Source: LSCE01 sp050485425
Lineage (GTDB): Bacteria > Pseudomonadota > Gammaproteobacteria > Nitrococcales > Aquisalimonadaceae
Assembly: GCA_050485425.1 (NCBI GenBank)
Contig: JBJHBJ010000003.1
Location: forward strand, 62,001-126,000
Direction: 5' to 3'
Length of the DNA: 64,000 nucleotides
Made by a program: the position numbers and the translations under genes. Shown piece after piece: positions 1-9,306 of the stretch. Below the pieces are notes generated by a model. That model did no database searches. It was not told the origin of the DNA and saw nothing but the letters and a program-made list of their open reading frames with translations. Within the stretch, counting starts at the first letter, position 1. Each line of letters begins with the position of its first letter.

Positions 1-291
1 CGGGATGGCTTCGCGGCACATGTATTCGATGGCGTCCTGGTCGCCGAGCCAGTCCGATCCCTTGATGGTGTCGTACATGTGCCAGCGCCAGTCGTCCTCC
101 CCCATATTGCCCAGCGCCGCGGATACGCCGCCCTGTGCGGCCACAGTATGGCTGCGGGTGGGGAAGACCTTGGTCAGACAGGCGGTCTTGAGCCCTTGCT
201 GCGCCATGCCGAAGGTGGCGCGCAGACCGGCGCCGCCGGCGCCGACGACGACAACGTCGTAAGTGTGATCAATGATCTCGTAGCTAGACAT
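1..291 (-). CDS. sdhA: Succinate dehydrogenase flavoprotein subunit (N-terminal part)
   Basis: This is the first 97 residues of SdhA; the gene runs off the left edge. SdhA oxidises succinate to fumarate in the TCA cycle as the flavoprotein of respiratory complex II. The dinucleotide-binding motif GAGGAG is at residues 17-22. In the following RSHTVAAQGG segment, His48 corresponds to the histidine that carries covalently bound FAD. The ATG lies four bases past the sdhD stop codon and is preceded by GGAGGC, so it is translated with sdhCD. sdhB would be expected next, outside the window. Confidence 0.95.
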   Translation of the reverse strand, partial: MSSYEIIDHTYDVVVVGAGGAGLRATFGMAQQGLKTACLTKVFPTRSHTVAAQGGVSAALGNMGEDDWRWHMYDTIKGSDWLGDQDAIEYMCREAIP

Positions 292-295
292 TCAG

Positions 296-676
296 CTAGC
301 CTCCAAAGGCAATGCGAAGCACGGCGAAAATGCCCACCAGGGCCAGGAGCGCCGCAAGGAATTTGACCAGGAGCAGCGCTGCAAGCTGCACGCCCTTGGC
401 CGACACGTAGTCCTCTATCACCACCTGCATACCCAGCTGCGCGTGGTGAAAGGTCATCGCGATCAGCAGGATCAGCAGCACCGCAGGCAACGGCGAGCCG
501 ATCCATGCGCGAACGGTGGCGTAGTCCGCACCCGCATAGCTGGCGATACTGAAGGCGAACCAGATGGTCAGCGGGATCAGCGCCACCGCGGTCACGCGCT
601 GGATCCACCAGTGATGCACGCCGTCCTTCGCGGAACCAAGGCCCCGCGCGATCTTGATCGGAGTTCTGAACGCCAT
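296..676 (-). CDS. sdhD: Succinate dehydrogenase membrane anchor subunit
   Basis: SdhD is the small integral membrane subunit that, with SdhC, anchors SdhAB and forms the heme b and ubiquinone sites. The 126-residue product has three hydrophobic segments and a HHAQLGMQ stretch near residue 75 that likely supplies the heme-ligand histidine. Two adjacent ATGs exist, at 679 and 676. I chose 676 because GGAGG then sits six bases upstream, giving a TGATG overlap with the sdhC stop. Starting at 679 would add one residue and give an ATGA overlap. Either way sdhC and sdhD are translationally coupled. Confidence 0.93.
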   Translation of the reverse strand: MAFRTPIKIARGLGSAKDGVHHWWIQRVTAVALIPLTIWFAFSIASYAGADYATVRAWIGSPLPAVLLILLIAMTFHHAQLGMQVVIEDYVSAKGVQLAALLLVKFLAALLALVGIFAVLRIAFGG

Positions 677-1068
677 CATGCACCTCCCGCCGCATAGGCA
701 ATGATCCATACCAGCACGGTCAGCGCGGCTGAAACCCCGATCGCCGCGTATCCGGAGGTGTAGGCCGTACTGAGCTCGAAACCCTTGCCCGCATCCCAGA
801 AAAGGTGACGGATGCCGTTACAGAGGTGGTAGAACAGGGCGTAGGTGAACAGGAACAGGATCAGTTGGCCGAGGAAGCTGCCCAGCACACCCTGCGCTTG
901 TGCGTACTGTTCCGGCCCGGCGGCGGCGGCCGTGAGCCAGTAGATGAGCAGCAGGGTCCCCACGCTCAGCGCCACGCCGCTGATGCGGTGCATGATCGAG
1001 GTAATCGAGGTGAGCTGGGGCTTGTAGACCTGCAAATGGGGGGAAAGCGGACGATTCTGGGTCTGCAT
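676..1068 (-). CDS. sdhC: Succinate dehydrogenase cytochrome b556 subunit
   Basis: SdhC is the large membrane anchor of complex II and helps bind heme b and ubiquinone. The 130-residue product opens with RPLSPHLQVY, the SPHxxxY signature of the family. It has three transmembrane helices, with the heme-ligand region FYHLCNGIRH at about residues 80-89. It is the first of the overlapping sdhC-sdhD-sdhA genes. A DUF1674 gene lies 186 bases upstream on the same strand, so the operon promoter is either in that spacer or before the small gene. Confidence 0.95.
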   Translation of the reverse strand: MQTQNRPLSPHLQVYKPQLTSITSIMHRISGVALSVGTLLLIYWLTAAAAGPEQYAQAQGVLGSFLGQLILFLFTYALFYHLCNGIRHLFWDAGKGFELSTAYTSGYAAIGVSAALTVLVWIIAYAAGGA

Positions 1069-1194
1069 GAGATGACTTGCTCCGCTGGAATCACGTGGTC
1101 GTCAGGCGCCGATAAACTAAACCGACTCACCCCGTGATGCAAGCCGCGGCGTGGCCGCCAGGCGACAGCTCCCCCCGTGAAGAGCGTACAACTC

Positions 1195-1210
1195 CATGCC
1201 TGCAGGCATG
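1195..1210. repeat. Perfect 16-bp palindrome in the spacer before sdhC
   Basis: CATGCCTGCAGGCATG is self-complementary and lies in the 186-base spacer between the DUF1674 gene and sdhC. No T-run follows on either strand, so a terminator is unlikely. A regulator-binding site is possible. I recognise no specific operator. Confidence 0.4.
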
Positions 1211-1254
1211 CCGTAAGCGCCAATTCTCGAAGAGGTTTCCTGCCGCTGAACGGC

Positions 1255-1428
1255 TCAGAAATCGGTGCAGCGGCCGTTCTTTTCCCAGTCACCGTAGCGG
1301 GTGGGTTCGGGCCCTTCCTGGCCGCCGATTTCCTTCGGCCAGGTTTCCGGCTGGCCGGATTTCATCGCCCCCTTGCGCCTGACGTTGTCCGGCTGCGGGC
1401 GGTCTGCCCGGTTCTCGTTATCGCTCAT
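1255..1428 (-). CDS. DUF1674 protein, SDHAF4-like succinate dehydrogenase assembly factor
   Basis: This 57-residue protein ends in the DUF1674 signature: GGQEGPEPTRYGDWEKNGRC followed by the terminal TDF. The family includes eukaryotic SDHAF4, a soluble chaperone that binds flavinylated SDHA during complex II assembly. The N-terminal half is polar and probably disordered, as usual. I chose the ATG at 1428, giving MSDNEN; an in-frame ATG at 1446 would add six residues. The gene lies directly upstream of sdhCDA on the same strand, which supports a complex II role. The motif is seen directly; the function is transferred from the family. Confidence 0.85.
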   Translation of the reverse strand: MSDNENRADRPQPDNVRRKGAMKSGQPETWPKEIGGQEGPEPTRYGDWEKNGRCTDF

Positions 1429-1586
1429 GGCCCTGTGCTCCGTCATAACGGTACTCTCGCCTGTGGCCTCCATTGCGTCCGGCGGTTCCGGCCGATGCAC
1501 CAGAGGCAGCTTGATCAATGACAAGCCGTGCAGTATGCCATAGCATGCCGCATGTCCGGCCATCGAGAACGCTTCGCGGAGGAACC

Positions 1587-2639
1587 ATGCACGTGGACTG
1601 GAACACGCTGCTGGCGGACAGCCAGGCCAGCTTCGACGACAACGGCCAACTCGCGCACTTCGGGGACCCGCAGGCAGAGGTGCAGGCGCTGCTGGGTGAT
1701 GGCGGCATCGCGCCGTTGCCGGCGACCGGCATCATCCAGGTGACCGGTGCCGACGCGGCCGCCTTTCTCCAGGCCCAGCTCAGTCAGGCAGTAGACAGCA
1801 TGCCCAGCGGCAGCACCCGGCTGGCAGGCTACTGCAATCCGAAAGGCCGCTTGTTTGCGGTGCTCCAGGCGGTCCGCATGGACGGCGGTTACCTGCTGCT
1901 CACCGAGCGCCCGCTGACGGAAACCCTGCTCAGGCGCATGCGGATGTTCGTGTTGCGCTCCAAGGTCGAGCTGCACGATGTCTCGGATGGCTGGGCGGTG
2001 TTCGGCCTGCGCGGCGAGAACGCTCAGGAGGCGCTCACCGAGATCACTGGCAGCCGGACCGACGAGGACGGACTGGCCCATCGCTCGGGCGACCTGATCA
2101 CCCTGCAGCTCTCCCGGGGCGACGGCCGCAGCCTGATCCTCGTTCCGGCAGATGAGGCGGGCGCGTTCTGGCAGAACATGCGCAGGAGCCAGCGGCCCTG
2201 CGGCCCGGATGCCTGGCGCCTGCTGGCCATACGCGCCGGCGATCCGGCCGTGTTCCCGGAAACCGTGGAGCAGTTCGTACCCCAGCAGATCAACCTGGAA
2301 CTGGTCGACGGCGTCAGTTTCAAGAAAGGATGTTATCCCGGCCAGGAGGTGGTCGCCCGCATGCACTATCTGGGCAAGCCGAGCCGGCGCATGTACCGGC
2401 TCGCCGCATCGACGGGTGATGCGGTACCGGCACCCGGCAGCCGTGTCACCACGGCTGATGGCAAGCATGCCGGGGATGTCGTGGTCGCCGCTCCCGGACC
2501 TGAGAGCATCGAGCTTCTGGCAGCGCTGCGCAGCGAACACCGCGGCCGTCAGGATCTGGATGTGAACGGTCTGAAGCTCGGGTTTGCGGACCTGCCGTAT
2601 GCCGTTGACGACGCGGACAACCCACCGGATCAACCGTAG
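1587..2639 (+). CDS. ygfZ: Folate-binding iron-sulfur cluster repair protein YgfZ
   Basis: YgfZ is a tetrahydrofolate-dependent protein of the GcvT fold that supports assembly or repair of certain Fe-S enzymes, including MiaB and fumarase/SDH-type enzymes. The 350-residue product carries the diagnostic KGCYPGQEVVAR motif near residue 247, whose cysteine is the functional one in the family. Starting at the ATG at 1587, preceded by GGAGGAACC, gives the normal length; the reading frame upstream is spurious. In E. coli ygfZ sits near an SDH assembly factor gene; here it is divergent from the sdh operon. Confidence 0.93.
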   Translation: MHVDWNTLLADSQASFDDNGQLAHFGDPQAEVQALLGDGGIAPLPATGIIQVTGADAAAFLQAQLSQAVDSMPSGSTRLAGYCNPKGRLFAVLQAVRMDGGYLLLTERPLTETLLRRMRMFVLRSKVELHDVSDGWAVFGLRGENAQEALTEITGSRTDEDGLAHRSGDLITLQLSRGDGRSLILVPADEAGAFWQNMRRSQRPCGPDAWRLLAIRAGDPAVFPETVEQFVPQQINLELVDGVSFKKGCYPGQEVVARMHYLGKPSRRMYRLAASTGDAVPAPGSRVTTADGKHAGDVVVAAPGPESIELLAALRSEHRGRQDLDVNGLKLGFADLPYAVDDADNPPDQP

Positions 2640-2697
2640 AGTCCGCATCGCCACACACTGAGCGCCCGGCGATGGGAACAGCTGCTGCCCTGCCTCC

Positions 2698-4197
2698 CTA
2701 CACCTCCGGGCGCATGGCGGGGAACAGCAACACGTCCCGGATGGAGGCCTGGTCCGCGTACAGCATCACCAGCCGGTCGATACCGATCCCCTCTCCCGCG
2801 GTCGGCGGCAACCCATATTCCAGGGCACGGATGAAGTCGGCATCGTAGTGCATGGCCTCGTCATCCCCCGCCTCCTTCTCTTCGGCCTGGCGGCGGAAGC
2901 GTGCCGCCTGATCCTCGGCATCGTTCAGTTCGGAGAAGCCGTTGGCAATCTCGCGGCCGCCGATGAACAGTTCGAAGCGGTCGGTAACGAAGGGATCGTG
3001 GTCCGACGGGCGCGCCAGGGGCGAGACTTCCACCGGGTATTCGGTAATGAACGTGGGCTGACGGAGCTTGTGCTCCACGGTCTGCTCGAACAGCTCGAGT
3101 TGCAGCTTACCCGGACCGTCGCCCTCCCGCACGGCACCACCCAGCGACGCCACCAGCTCCCGCAGACGCTGGACGCTGTCCAGATCCGGGTCGGTGATGT
3201 CCGGATTGTGCTCCAGGATCGCCTGCCTGACGGTTTTCCTGGCAAAGGGCTGGCCCAGATCGTAGTGCTCGCCCTGGTAGTCCAGCACCGACCCCCGCTT
3301 CAACTGCTGCGCCAGTTCCCGCAACAGTTCTTCCGTGAGGTCCATCAGGTCATGATAGTCTGCGTAGGCCTGATAGAATTCCAGCATGGTGAACTCGGGA
3401 TTGTGCCGCGTGGACACCCCCTCGTTGCGGAAATTCCGGTTGATCTCGTAGACCCTGTCGAACCCGCCGACCACCAGGCGCTTCAGGTACAGCTCCGGCG
3501 CCACCCGCAGATAGAGCGGCATGTCCAGCGCGTTGTGATGCGTAACGAACGGCCGCGCCGTGGCACCGCCGGGGATGGCCTGCATCATCGGCGTTTCCAC
3601 TTCCAGGAAGCGCCGGCGGTTGAAGAAATCACGCATCGCCTGAATCAGCCGGCTGCGCAGCACGAAAACATCGCGCACCTCCGGGTTCACGATCAGGTCG
3701 ACATAGCGTTGCCGGTAGCGGGCCTCCTGGTCGGTGAGGCCATGGTATTTCTCGGGCAGCGGCCGCAGCGACTTGGTCAGCAGGCGGATGTCGTCGCACT
3801 TCACTGACAGTTCACCCTTCTGGGTGCGGAACAGCACGCCCTCGGCACCCACGATATCGCCGACATCCCAGGTCTTGAAGGCGTTGTACCGCCCTTCCGG
3901 CAGGTCGTCCCGGCTCAGGAACAGCTGTATGCGGCCACTCATGTCCTGCAGATGCGTGAAACTGGCCTTGCCCATCACGCGCTTGGCCATCATGCGGCCG
4001 GCCACTCGCACCCGGATGCCGGCCTGCTCCAGTTGCTCGTTGCTATGCCCGGCGTAATCCCGCTGGAGGTCGCCGGCATCGCTGTCGCGCCGGAAATCAT
4101 TGGGGAACGGTTGCCCCCGCTCCCGCAGCGCGGCGAGCTTGTCCCGTCGCTGGGCGATGAGCTTGTTCTCGTCGGTATCCTGCACCTTGTCGTTCAT
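2698..4197 (-). CDS. lysS: Lysyl-tRNA synthetase, class II
   Basis: LysS charges tRNA-Lys with lysine in the cytoplasm. The 499-residue product has an N-terminal OB-fold anticodon-binding domain (about residues 55-145, beginning VAGRMMAKRVMGKASF). The class II catalytic core follows, with motif 2 (FRNEGVSTRHNPEF, near residue 260) and motif 3 (GIGIDRLVM, near residue 469). The ATG at 4197 aligns best with the E. coli N terminus. A GTG at 4218 overlapping the prfB stop would add seven residues. Its position directly after prfB matches the E. coli prfB-lysS operon. ygfZ converges on it from the left. Confidence 0.96.
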   Translation of the reverse strand: MNDKVQDTDENKLIAQRRDKLAALRERGQPFPNDFRRDSDAGDLQRDYAGHSNEQLEQAGIRVRVAGRMMAKRVMGKASFTHLQDMSGRIQLFLSRDDLPEGRYNAFKTWDVGDIVGAEGVLFRTQKGELSVKCDDIRLLTKSLRPLPEKYHGLTDQEARYRQRYVDLIVNPEVRDVFVLRSRLIQAMRDFFNRRRFLEVETPMMQAIPGGATARPFVTHHNALDMPLYLRVAPELYLKRLVVGGFDRVYEINRNFRNEGVSTRHNPEFTMLEFYQAYADYHDLMDLTEELLRELAQQLKRGSVLDYQGEHYDLGQPFARKTVRQAILEHNPDITDPDLDSVQRLRELVASLGGAVREGDGPGKLQLELFEQTVEHKLRQPTFITEYPVEVSPLARPSDHDPFVTDRFELFIGGREIANGFSELNDAEDQAARFRRQAEEKEAGDDEAMHYDADFIRALEYGLPPTAGEGIGIDRLVMLYADQASIRDVLLFPAMRPEV

Positions 4198-4214
4198 GCC
4201 TGCCTTCGCTGCTG

Positions 4215-5310
4215 TCACAGGCCCGCCTTCAGGCTGGCCTCGATGAACCGATCCAGGTCGCCGTCCAGCACGGCCTGGGTGTTGCCGATTTCAACACCTG
4301 TCCGCAAATCCTTGATTCTGCTCTGGTCGAGCACATAGGAACGGATCTGGCTGCCCCAGCCGATGTCGGCCTTTTCGTCCTCCGCCGCCTCGGCCGCCTG
4401 CCGCCGCTTCTGCATCTCCAGTTCATAGAGCTTGGCGCGCAACTGATTCATGGCCGTGGCCCGGTTCTTGTGCTGGGAGCGGTCGTTCTGGCACTGGACC
4501 ACGGTGTTCGTGGGCAAATGGGTGATGCGAACAGCGGACTCGGTCCGGTTGACGTGCTGTCCGCCGGCACCGCTGGCCCGGTAGACGTCCACTCGCAGAT
4601 CGGCCGGATTGATCTCAATGTCCACCGTATCGTCAATCTCCGGCGAGACGAAAACGGCGGCAAACGAAGTGTGGCGGCGGTTGCCGGAGTCGAACGGCGA
4701 CTTCCGCACCAGCCGGTGCACCCCGGTTTCGGTCCGCAGCCAGCCGTAGGCGTATTCGCCCTCGAAACGTATCGTGGCGCTCTTGATGCCGGCCACTTCC
4801 CCGGCGGAGACTTCAATCAGTTCCGTCTTGAATCCGCGACGTTCGCCCCAGCGCAGGTACATGCGCAGCAGCATCTCGGCCCAGTCCTGTGCCTCGGTAC
4901 CGCCGGAACCGGCCTGGATGTCGACGAACGCATTCTGGCCGTCCATCTCGCCGGAGAACATTCGCCGGAACTCCAGCCCTTCCAGTTGACGCTGGTAGGC
5001 TTCCAGGTCGCCGACGACGGCATTCACGGTGTCCTCGTCGTCCTCGGCACTGGCCAGCTCCAGTAATTCGTCCACGTCGGCCAGCCCGGACGTCAGCGCC
5101 TCCAGCTCCCCGGTCACCCCTTCCAGTTGGGAGCGCTCCCGGTTCAGCGCCTGGGCTTCGTCCGGCTTGTTCCAGATGTCCGGATCCTCGAGGATCCGCA
5201 GCACCTCCTCCAGTCGCTCCTTCTTGCCGGCATAGTCAAAGATACCCCCTAAGCGCTTCGACGCGCTCACGAAGATCCTGAGCCTGGTTGAGCAACGGAT
5301 TGATTTCCAT
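4215..5310 (-). CDS. prfB: Peptide chain release factor 2, expressed by programmed +1 frameshift
   Basis: RF2 recognises UGA and UAA stop codons and triggers peptide release. The gene is in two frames. Frame one starts at the ATG at 5310 (AGGA upstream), reads 24 codons starting MEINPLLNQAQDL, and stops at an in-frame TGA (5238-5236). Frame two continues DYAGKKERLEE to 4215. With the +1 shift the product is 364 residues, against 365 in E. coli. The SPF anticodon-like tripeptide is near residue 201 and the GGQ hydrolysis motif near residue 248. This is an autoregulated recoding gene, not a pseudogene. lysS follows 17 bases downstream. Confidence 0.96.
5236..5250 (-). promoter_or_regulatory. 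RF2 programmed +1 frameshift site
   Basis: On the minus strand the sequence reads AGGGGGTATCTTTGAC. It combines an internal Shine-Dalgarno-like AGGGGG, the slippery CTT codon and the in-frame TGA followed by C. This matches the E. coli prfB site. When RF2 is scarce the ribosome pauses at TGA and slips from CTT to TTT, continuing with the GAC codon. That gives negative feedback on RF2 level. Confidence 0.96.
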
Positions 5311-5393
5311 GTTCGTTCCTGTGTATCGAAATCGGCGGCCGGGAAAGGCGGCGATGGTACTACAGCCCGCCCCGGCTGTCAGGGGGCGTATAC

Positions 5394-8300
5394 TCAGCGC
5401 ACCCTGGCCCAGGCCTCTTTCAGCCGTTTTTCCGAGACCGGCATTGCGGCGCCCAGGGGCTGGGCGAATACCGAAATGCGGTATTCCTCCAGCATGATCC
5501 GGAATTCCAGCAGCGCAGGGTCGTCAATCCCCTGGCGCCGATGCCTCTCCCGACGTTCCAGGTAACGCTCCCACCAGGGCCGCAGCTGCCTGGTTCGCTG
5601 GGCATCCCGGGCCGGGTCCGCAGCCTGCTTGTCCATGCGGTAGCGCAAGCCCTCCAGATACCGCGGAAGGCGCTCCAGCAGTACGGGCGGCTGCTCCAGC
5701 AGGAAATTCGCGAACACCAGTTCGTCCAGGTGTTCCGCCATGTCCCGAAAACTTTCCATGCCTTCCAGGCCGCGAGGTTTCTTCAACACCTGCCGCAGCG
5801 TGTGGTAGTGATCCAGCATCGCTGCCGCCTGGCGGGCGAACCGCTCGCCCGACGGCACCAGCTCGGCCCGCCCCCGTTCCAGCACCTTGGCAAACGCCTG
5901 TTCATCCCTGGGCACGCCCCCGGCAAGGAAAACGCGGTCCACGATCGCTGCCATCAGGCCGTCCCTGAGCGCGCGAGTATTTCCCAGCGGACTGTACTGC
6001 AGGGCCATCCGGTCCAGATCCGGGAGATATCCGCTCAGGTAGCGTACCTGGTCGCGCAGGGCAATCATCAGCAGGCGACGCACCCCCGCGCGGCTCCGGG
6101 CCTCGGCCTCCTGCGGATCATCAAGCAGGCGCAACGCCACGCTGTTGCCCTCGTCGACCAGCGCCGGATAGGCCTTGAGACTGACTCCCTGCTGCTGGTA
6201 CTCCACGAATGCCGGCAAGGTCCCGAAATCCCAGCGGGTGATACCTTCCCGCTCCAGGCCGGGGTCGGGTTTCAGCGCGCCGACATCGGCCCGGGCCTGC
6301 TCGCCAAACCGTTCCTGCAGGCCCGCCAGGTCCCGGGCCATGTCCAGCGTCTGTCCCTGTGCGTCCACGACCTGGAAGTTCATGTGGAAATGCGGCTCCA
6401 GCCGCGCCGTGTCCCATTGCTCGGGCGGTACGTCAACCCCGGTCATGGAACGCAGCTCGCGGCGCACACCGTCCACCAGGGAGCCCTCGCCGGGCTTCAG
6501 GCGGTCCAGCACGGCCCGTGCGAAATCCGGGGCCGGCACGAAGTTCTTGCGCAGCGATTTCGGCAGTCCCCGGATCAGCGCGGTGACCTTTTCCTCCAGC
6601 AGCCCCGGAACCAGCCACTCGAACGGTTCCGGCCGGAGCTGGTTCAGCGCGGCCAGCGGGACCTGCACCGTGACGCCGTCGGCAGGGTGTCCGGGTTCGA
6701 AGTGGTAGTTCAGCGGCAATCGCAGATCGCCGGCGGCAAGGCGGTCGGGGAACTGCTCCGAGGTCACCGACTCGGCCTGGTGCTGCATCAGGTCGTCGCG
6801 GCGCATGAACAGCAGTTTCGGTATCTCCCGTTCAGCCTTGCGCCGCCAACCCTCGAACGATTTCAGATCCACGACATCGGCAGGAACACGACTGTCGTAG
6901 AAGGCGTACAGGCTCTCCTCATCCACCAGTACGTCGCGCCGCCGGGATTTTGCCTCCAGCTCCTGGATTTCCGACACCAGCGCCCGGTTGTGCGCCAGGA
7001 ACGCTCCTTTCGATGCCACCCTGTCCTCCGCCAGGCCCTGGCGCAGAAACACCTCGCGGGCAACCACCGGATCGATCGGACCGAAATGGACCTTGCGTCG
7101 CGCGGCTAGGACCAGACCATAGAGGCTGACCGTTTCGAAGGCGACCACCCTGCCCTGGCGCGGATCCCAGTGCGGATCGCTGTAATGGCGCTGCACCAGG
7201 TGGGCGCCCAGGCGCTCCACATCGGCAGGATCGACCTGTGCGGCCGTCCGGGCAAAAACCCGGGTGGTCTCGACGATCTCCGCCGCCATGATCCACTTCG
7301 GCCGCCGCCGTGCCAGCCCGGATCCGGGGAATATCAGCAATTTGAGATTGCGGGCACCGGTGTATTCCTGCTCCTCACTGCGCGTCGCCACGTTGGCCAG
7401 CATGCCGGTGAGCAGTGCCCGGTGAAGTTCGGCGGACGGTGCCGCCTCTTGGTTGAACCGCAGCCCCATGGACCCGACCAGTTCCTTCAACTGGCGATGA
7501 ATATCCATCCAGTCCCGCAACCGCACATGGGAGAGGAAGTGCTCCCTGGCCCAGGCGCGCTGCTTGTTGCGCGAACGTTCGGCACGGGCGGCCTGCCACG
7601 CGTCCCAGAGCTTCAGGTAGGAGACGAAGTCGCTGTGCTCGTCCTTCCAGGCGGCATGCGCCTGATCCGCCGCCTGCCGGGCCTCAAGCGGCCGTTCCCG
7701 CGGATCCTGGATGCTGAGTGCAGCAGCGATCACCAGCACCTCGCGCAGGGCGCCGAAGGTGTCTCCCGCCAGCAGCATGCGCGCAACCGCCGGGTCCACC
7801 GGCAGGCGGGCCAGGCGCTGCCCCAGCGCGGTGAGGCGGCGCTGGCCGTCCACCGCCCCCAACTCGTGCAACAGCTTGTAGCCGTCATTGATGAACCGCC
7901 GGTCCGGCGGCTCGACGAACGGGAAGTCCTCGACCGCGCCGAGCCGTTGCGCCTCCATCTGCAGGATGACCGAAGCCAGATTGGTTCTGGCGATCTCGGG
8001 ATCGGTGAATTCCGGCCGGGACAGGTAATCCTCCTCGCTGTAGAGGCGGATGCAGATACCCGGCGCCACGCGGCCGCAGCGACCGGCCCGCTGGTTGGCG
8101 GAGGCACGCGAGATCGGCTCGATCGGCAGGCGCTGGACCTTGGTCCGGTAGCTGTAGCGGCTGATGCGGGCGATACCGGTATCCACTACATAGCGGATAC
8201 CCGGCACCGTCACCGAGGTTTCAGCGACGTTGGTGGCCAGAATGATGCGTCGCCCGGTGTGCGGAGCGAACACGCGCTGCTGTTCCGCCGCTGACAACCT

Positions 8301-9296
8301 GGCGTACAGCGGCATGACTTCGGTATGCGGCGGATGGTGCTTGCGCAGCGCCTCCGCGGCATCCCGGATATCCCGCTCGCCACTGAGGAAAACCAGGATA
8401 TCCCCGGGCCCGGCACGACTGAGTTCGTCCACGGCGTCGAGAATGCCGGTGAGCATATTGCGGTCGCGGCTGTCCTCGTCCTCCCCCTCCAGCGGCCGGT
8501 AGCGCACATCCACCGGATAACTGCGGCCGGAGACCTCGATCACCGGTGCATCGTCGAAATGCCGGGAGAAGCGCTCGGGGTCGATGGTGGCGGAGGTGAT
8601 GATGACCTTCAGATCCGGCCGTCGTGGCAGCAGCCGTTTGAGATAGCCCAGCAGGAAGTCGATGTTGAGGCTGCGCTCGTGAGCTTCGTCGATGATCAGC
8701 GTATCGTACTGGAGCAGGTCTCGATCACCCTGGATTTCGGCAAGCAGCATGCCGTCGGTCAGCAGCTTGATATGGGTGCGTTCGCTGACCTGGTCCGTGA
8801 ACCGCACCTTGTATCCGACAGCCTCGCCCAGCGGTGCCCGCAGTTCATCGGCGATGCGTTGCGCCAGGCTGCGGGCGGCCAGCCGTCGCGGCTGGGTGTG
8901 ACCGATCATGCCGTCCACGCCAAGCCCCAGTTCGAGGCAGAGTTTCGGCAGCTGGGTGCTCTTGCCGGAGCCGGTCTCGCCGCAAACAACGACCACCTGA
9001 TGCGCCTGCAGCGCCCGCGCAATGTCGTCCCGCCTGTGGGAAACCGGCAGATCGTCAGGGTAATCGGGCCTGGGTATCGAGGCGGCGCGCGCATGGCGGC
9101 GTGCCACGGACGCGTCCATGTCCGCGGCCAGGGCCTTCAGTCCACGATCCACCGGCCGTCCCTGCGCCTGCCGCCGGCGCAACCCCTGAAGCCGCTTCCG
9201 GAAAACCGGCCGCTGCCCGGCCATGCATTCGGGTAGGCGCTGCTCCAGATCGTTCAGGGGGCCTTTGCCGGCAGTTTGTCCTGAAGGCTGGGCCAT
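5394..9296 (-). CDS. hrpA: ATP-dependent RNA helicase HrpA, DEAH-box
   Basis: HrpA is a DEAH-box RNA helicase, implicated in other bacteria in mRNA processing and resolving stalled ribosomes. Starting at the ATG at 9296 the protein has 1300 residues, the E. coli HrpA length. Visible helicase motifs are Walker A GETGSGKST (near 105), DEAHERS (near 202), SATID, and motif VI QRAGRCGR. The long C-terminal part includes the HA2/OB region and the DUF3418-type domain typical of bacterial HrpA. It starts ten bases after the phosphodiesterase stop, suggesting cotranscription, and ends 83 bases before prfB on the same strand. Confidence 0.95.
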   Translation of the reverse strand: MAQPSGQTAGKGPLNDLEQRLPECMAGQRPVFRKRLQGLRRRQAQGRPVDRGLKALAADMDASVARRHARAASIPRPDYPDDLPVSHRRDDIARALQAHQVVVVCGETGSGKSTQLPKLCLELGLGVDGMIGHTQPRRLAARSLAQRIADELRAPLGEAVGYKVRFTDQVSERTHIKLLTDGMLLAEIQGDRDLLQYDTLIIDEAHERSLNIDFLLGYLKRLLPRRPDLKVIITSATIDPERFSRHFDDAPVIEVSGRSYPVDVRYRPLEGEDEDSRDRNMLTGILDAVDELSRAGPGDILVFLSGERDIRDAAEALRKHHPPHTEVMPLYARLSAAEQQRVFAPHTGRRIILATNVAETSVTVPGIRYVVDTGIARISRYSYRTKVQRLPIEPISRASANQRAGRCGRVAPGICIRLYSEEDYLSRPEFTDPEIARTNLASVILQMEAQRLGAVEDFPFVEPPDRRFINDGYKLLHELGAVDGQRRLTALGQRLARLPVDPAVARMLLAGDTFGALREVLVIAAALSIQDPRERPLEARQAADQAHAAWKDEHSDFVSYLKLWDAWQAARAERSRNKQRAWAREHFLSHVRLRDWMDIHRQLKELVGSMGLRFNQEAAPSAELHRALLTGMLANVATRSEEQEYTGARNLKLLIFPGSGLARRRPKWIMAAEIVETTRVFARTAAQVDPADVERLGAHLVQRHYSDPHWDPRQGRVVAFETVSLYGLVLAARRKVHFGPIDPVVAREVFLRQGLAEDRVASKGAFLAHNRALVSEIQELEAKSRRRDVLVDEESLYAFYDSRVPADVVDLKSFEGWRRKAEREIPKLLFMRRDDLMQHQAESVTSEQFPDRLAAGDLRLPLNYHFEPGHPADGVTVQVPLAALNQLRPEPFEWLVPGLLEEKVTALIRGLPKSLRKNFVPAPDFARAVLDRLKPGEGSLVDGVRRELRSMTGVDVPPEQWDTARLEPHFHMNFQVVDAQGQTLDMARDLAGLQERFGEQARADVGALKPDPGLEREGITRWDFGTLPAFVEYQQQGVSLKAYPALVDEGNSVALRLLDDPQEAEARSRAGVRRLLMIALRDQVRYLSGYLPDLDRMALQYSPLGNTRALRDGLMAAIVDRVFLAGGVPRDEQAFAKVLERGRAELVPSGERFARQAAAMLDHYHTLRQVLKKPRGLEGMESFRDMAEHLDELVFANFLLEQPPVLLERLPRYLEGLRYRMDKQAADPARDAQRTRQLRPWWERYLERRERHRRQGIDDPALLEFRIMLEEYRISVFAQPLGAAMPVSEKRLKEAWARVR

Positions 9297-9306
9297 GGAA
9301 ACCGGT

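Noticed and set aside
1515..2654. Long leftward open frame of 379 codons opposite ygfZ
   Set aside because: It is the antisense shadow of a well-conserved gene in GC-rich DNA and resembles no protein.
4215..5310. prfB as a frameshifted pseudogene
   Set aside because: The in-frame TGA is embedded in the classic RF2 recoding site, and both frames are otherwise intact.
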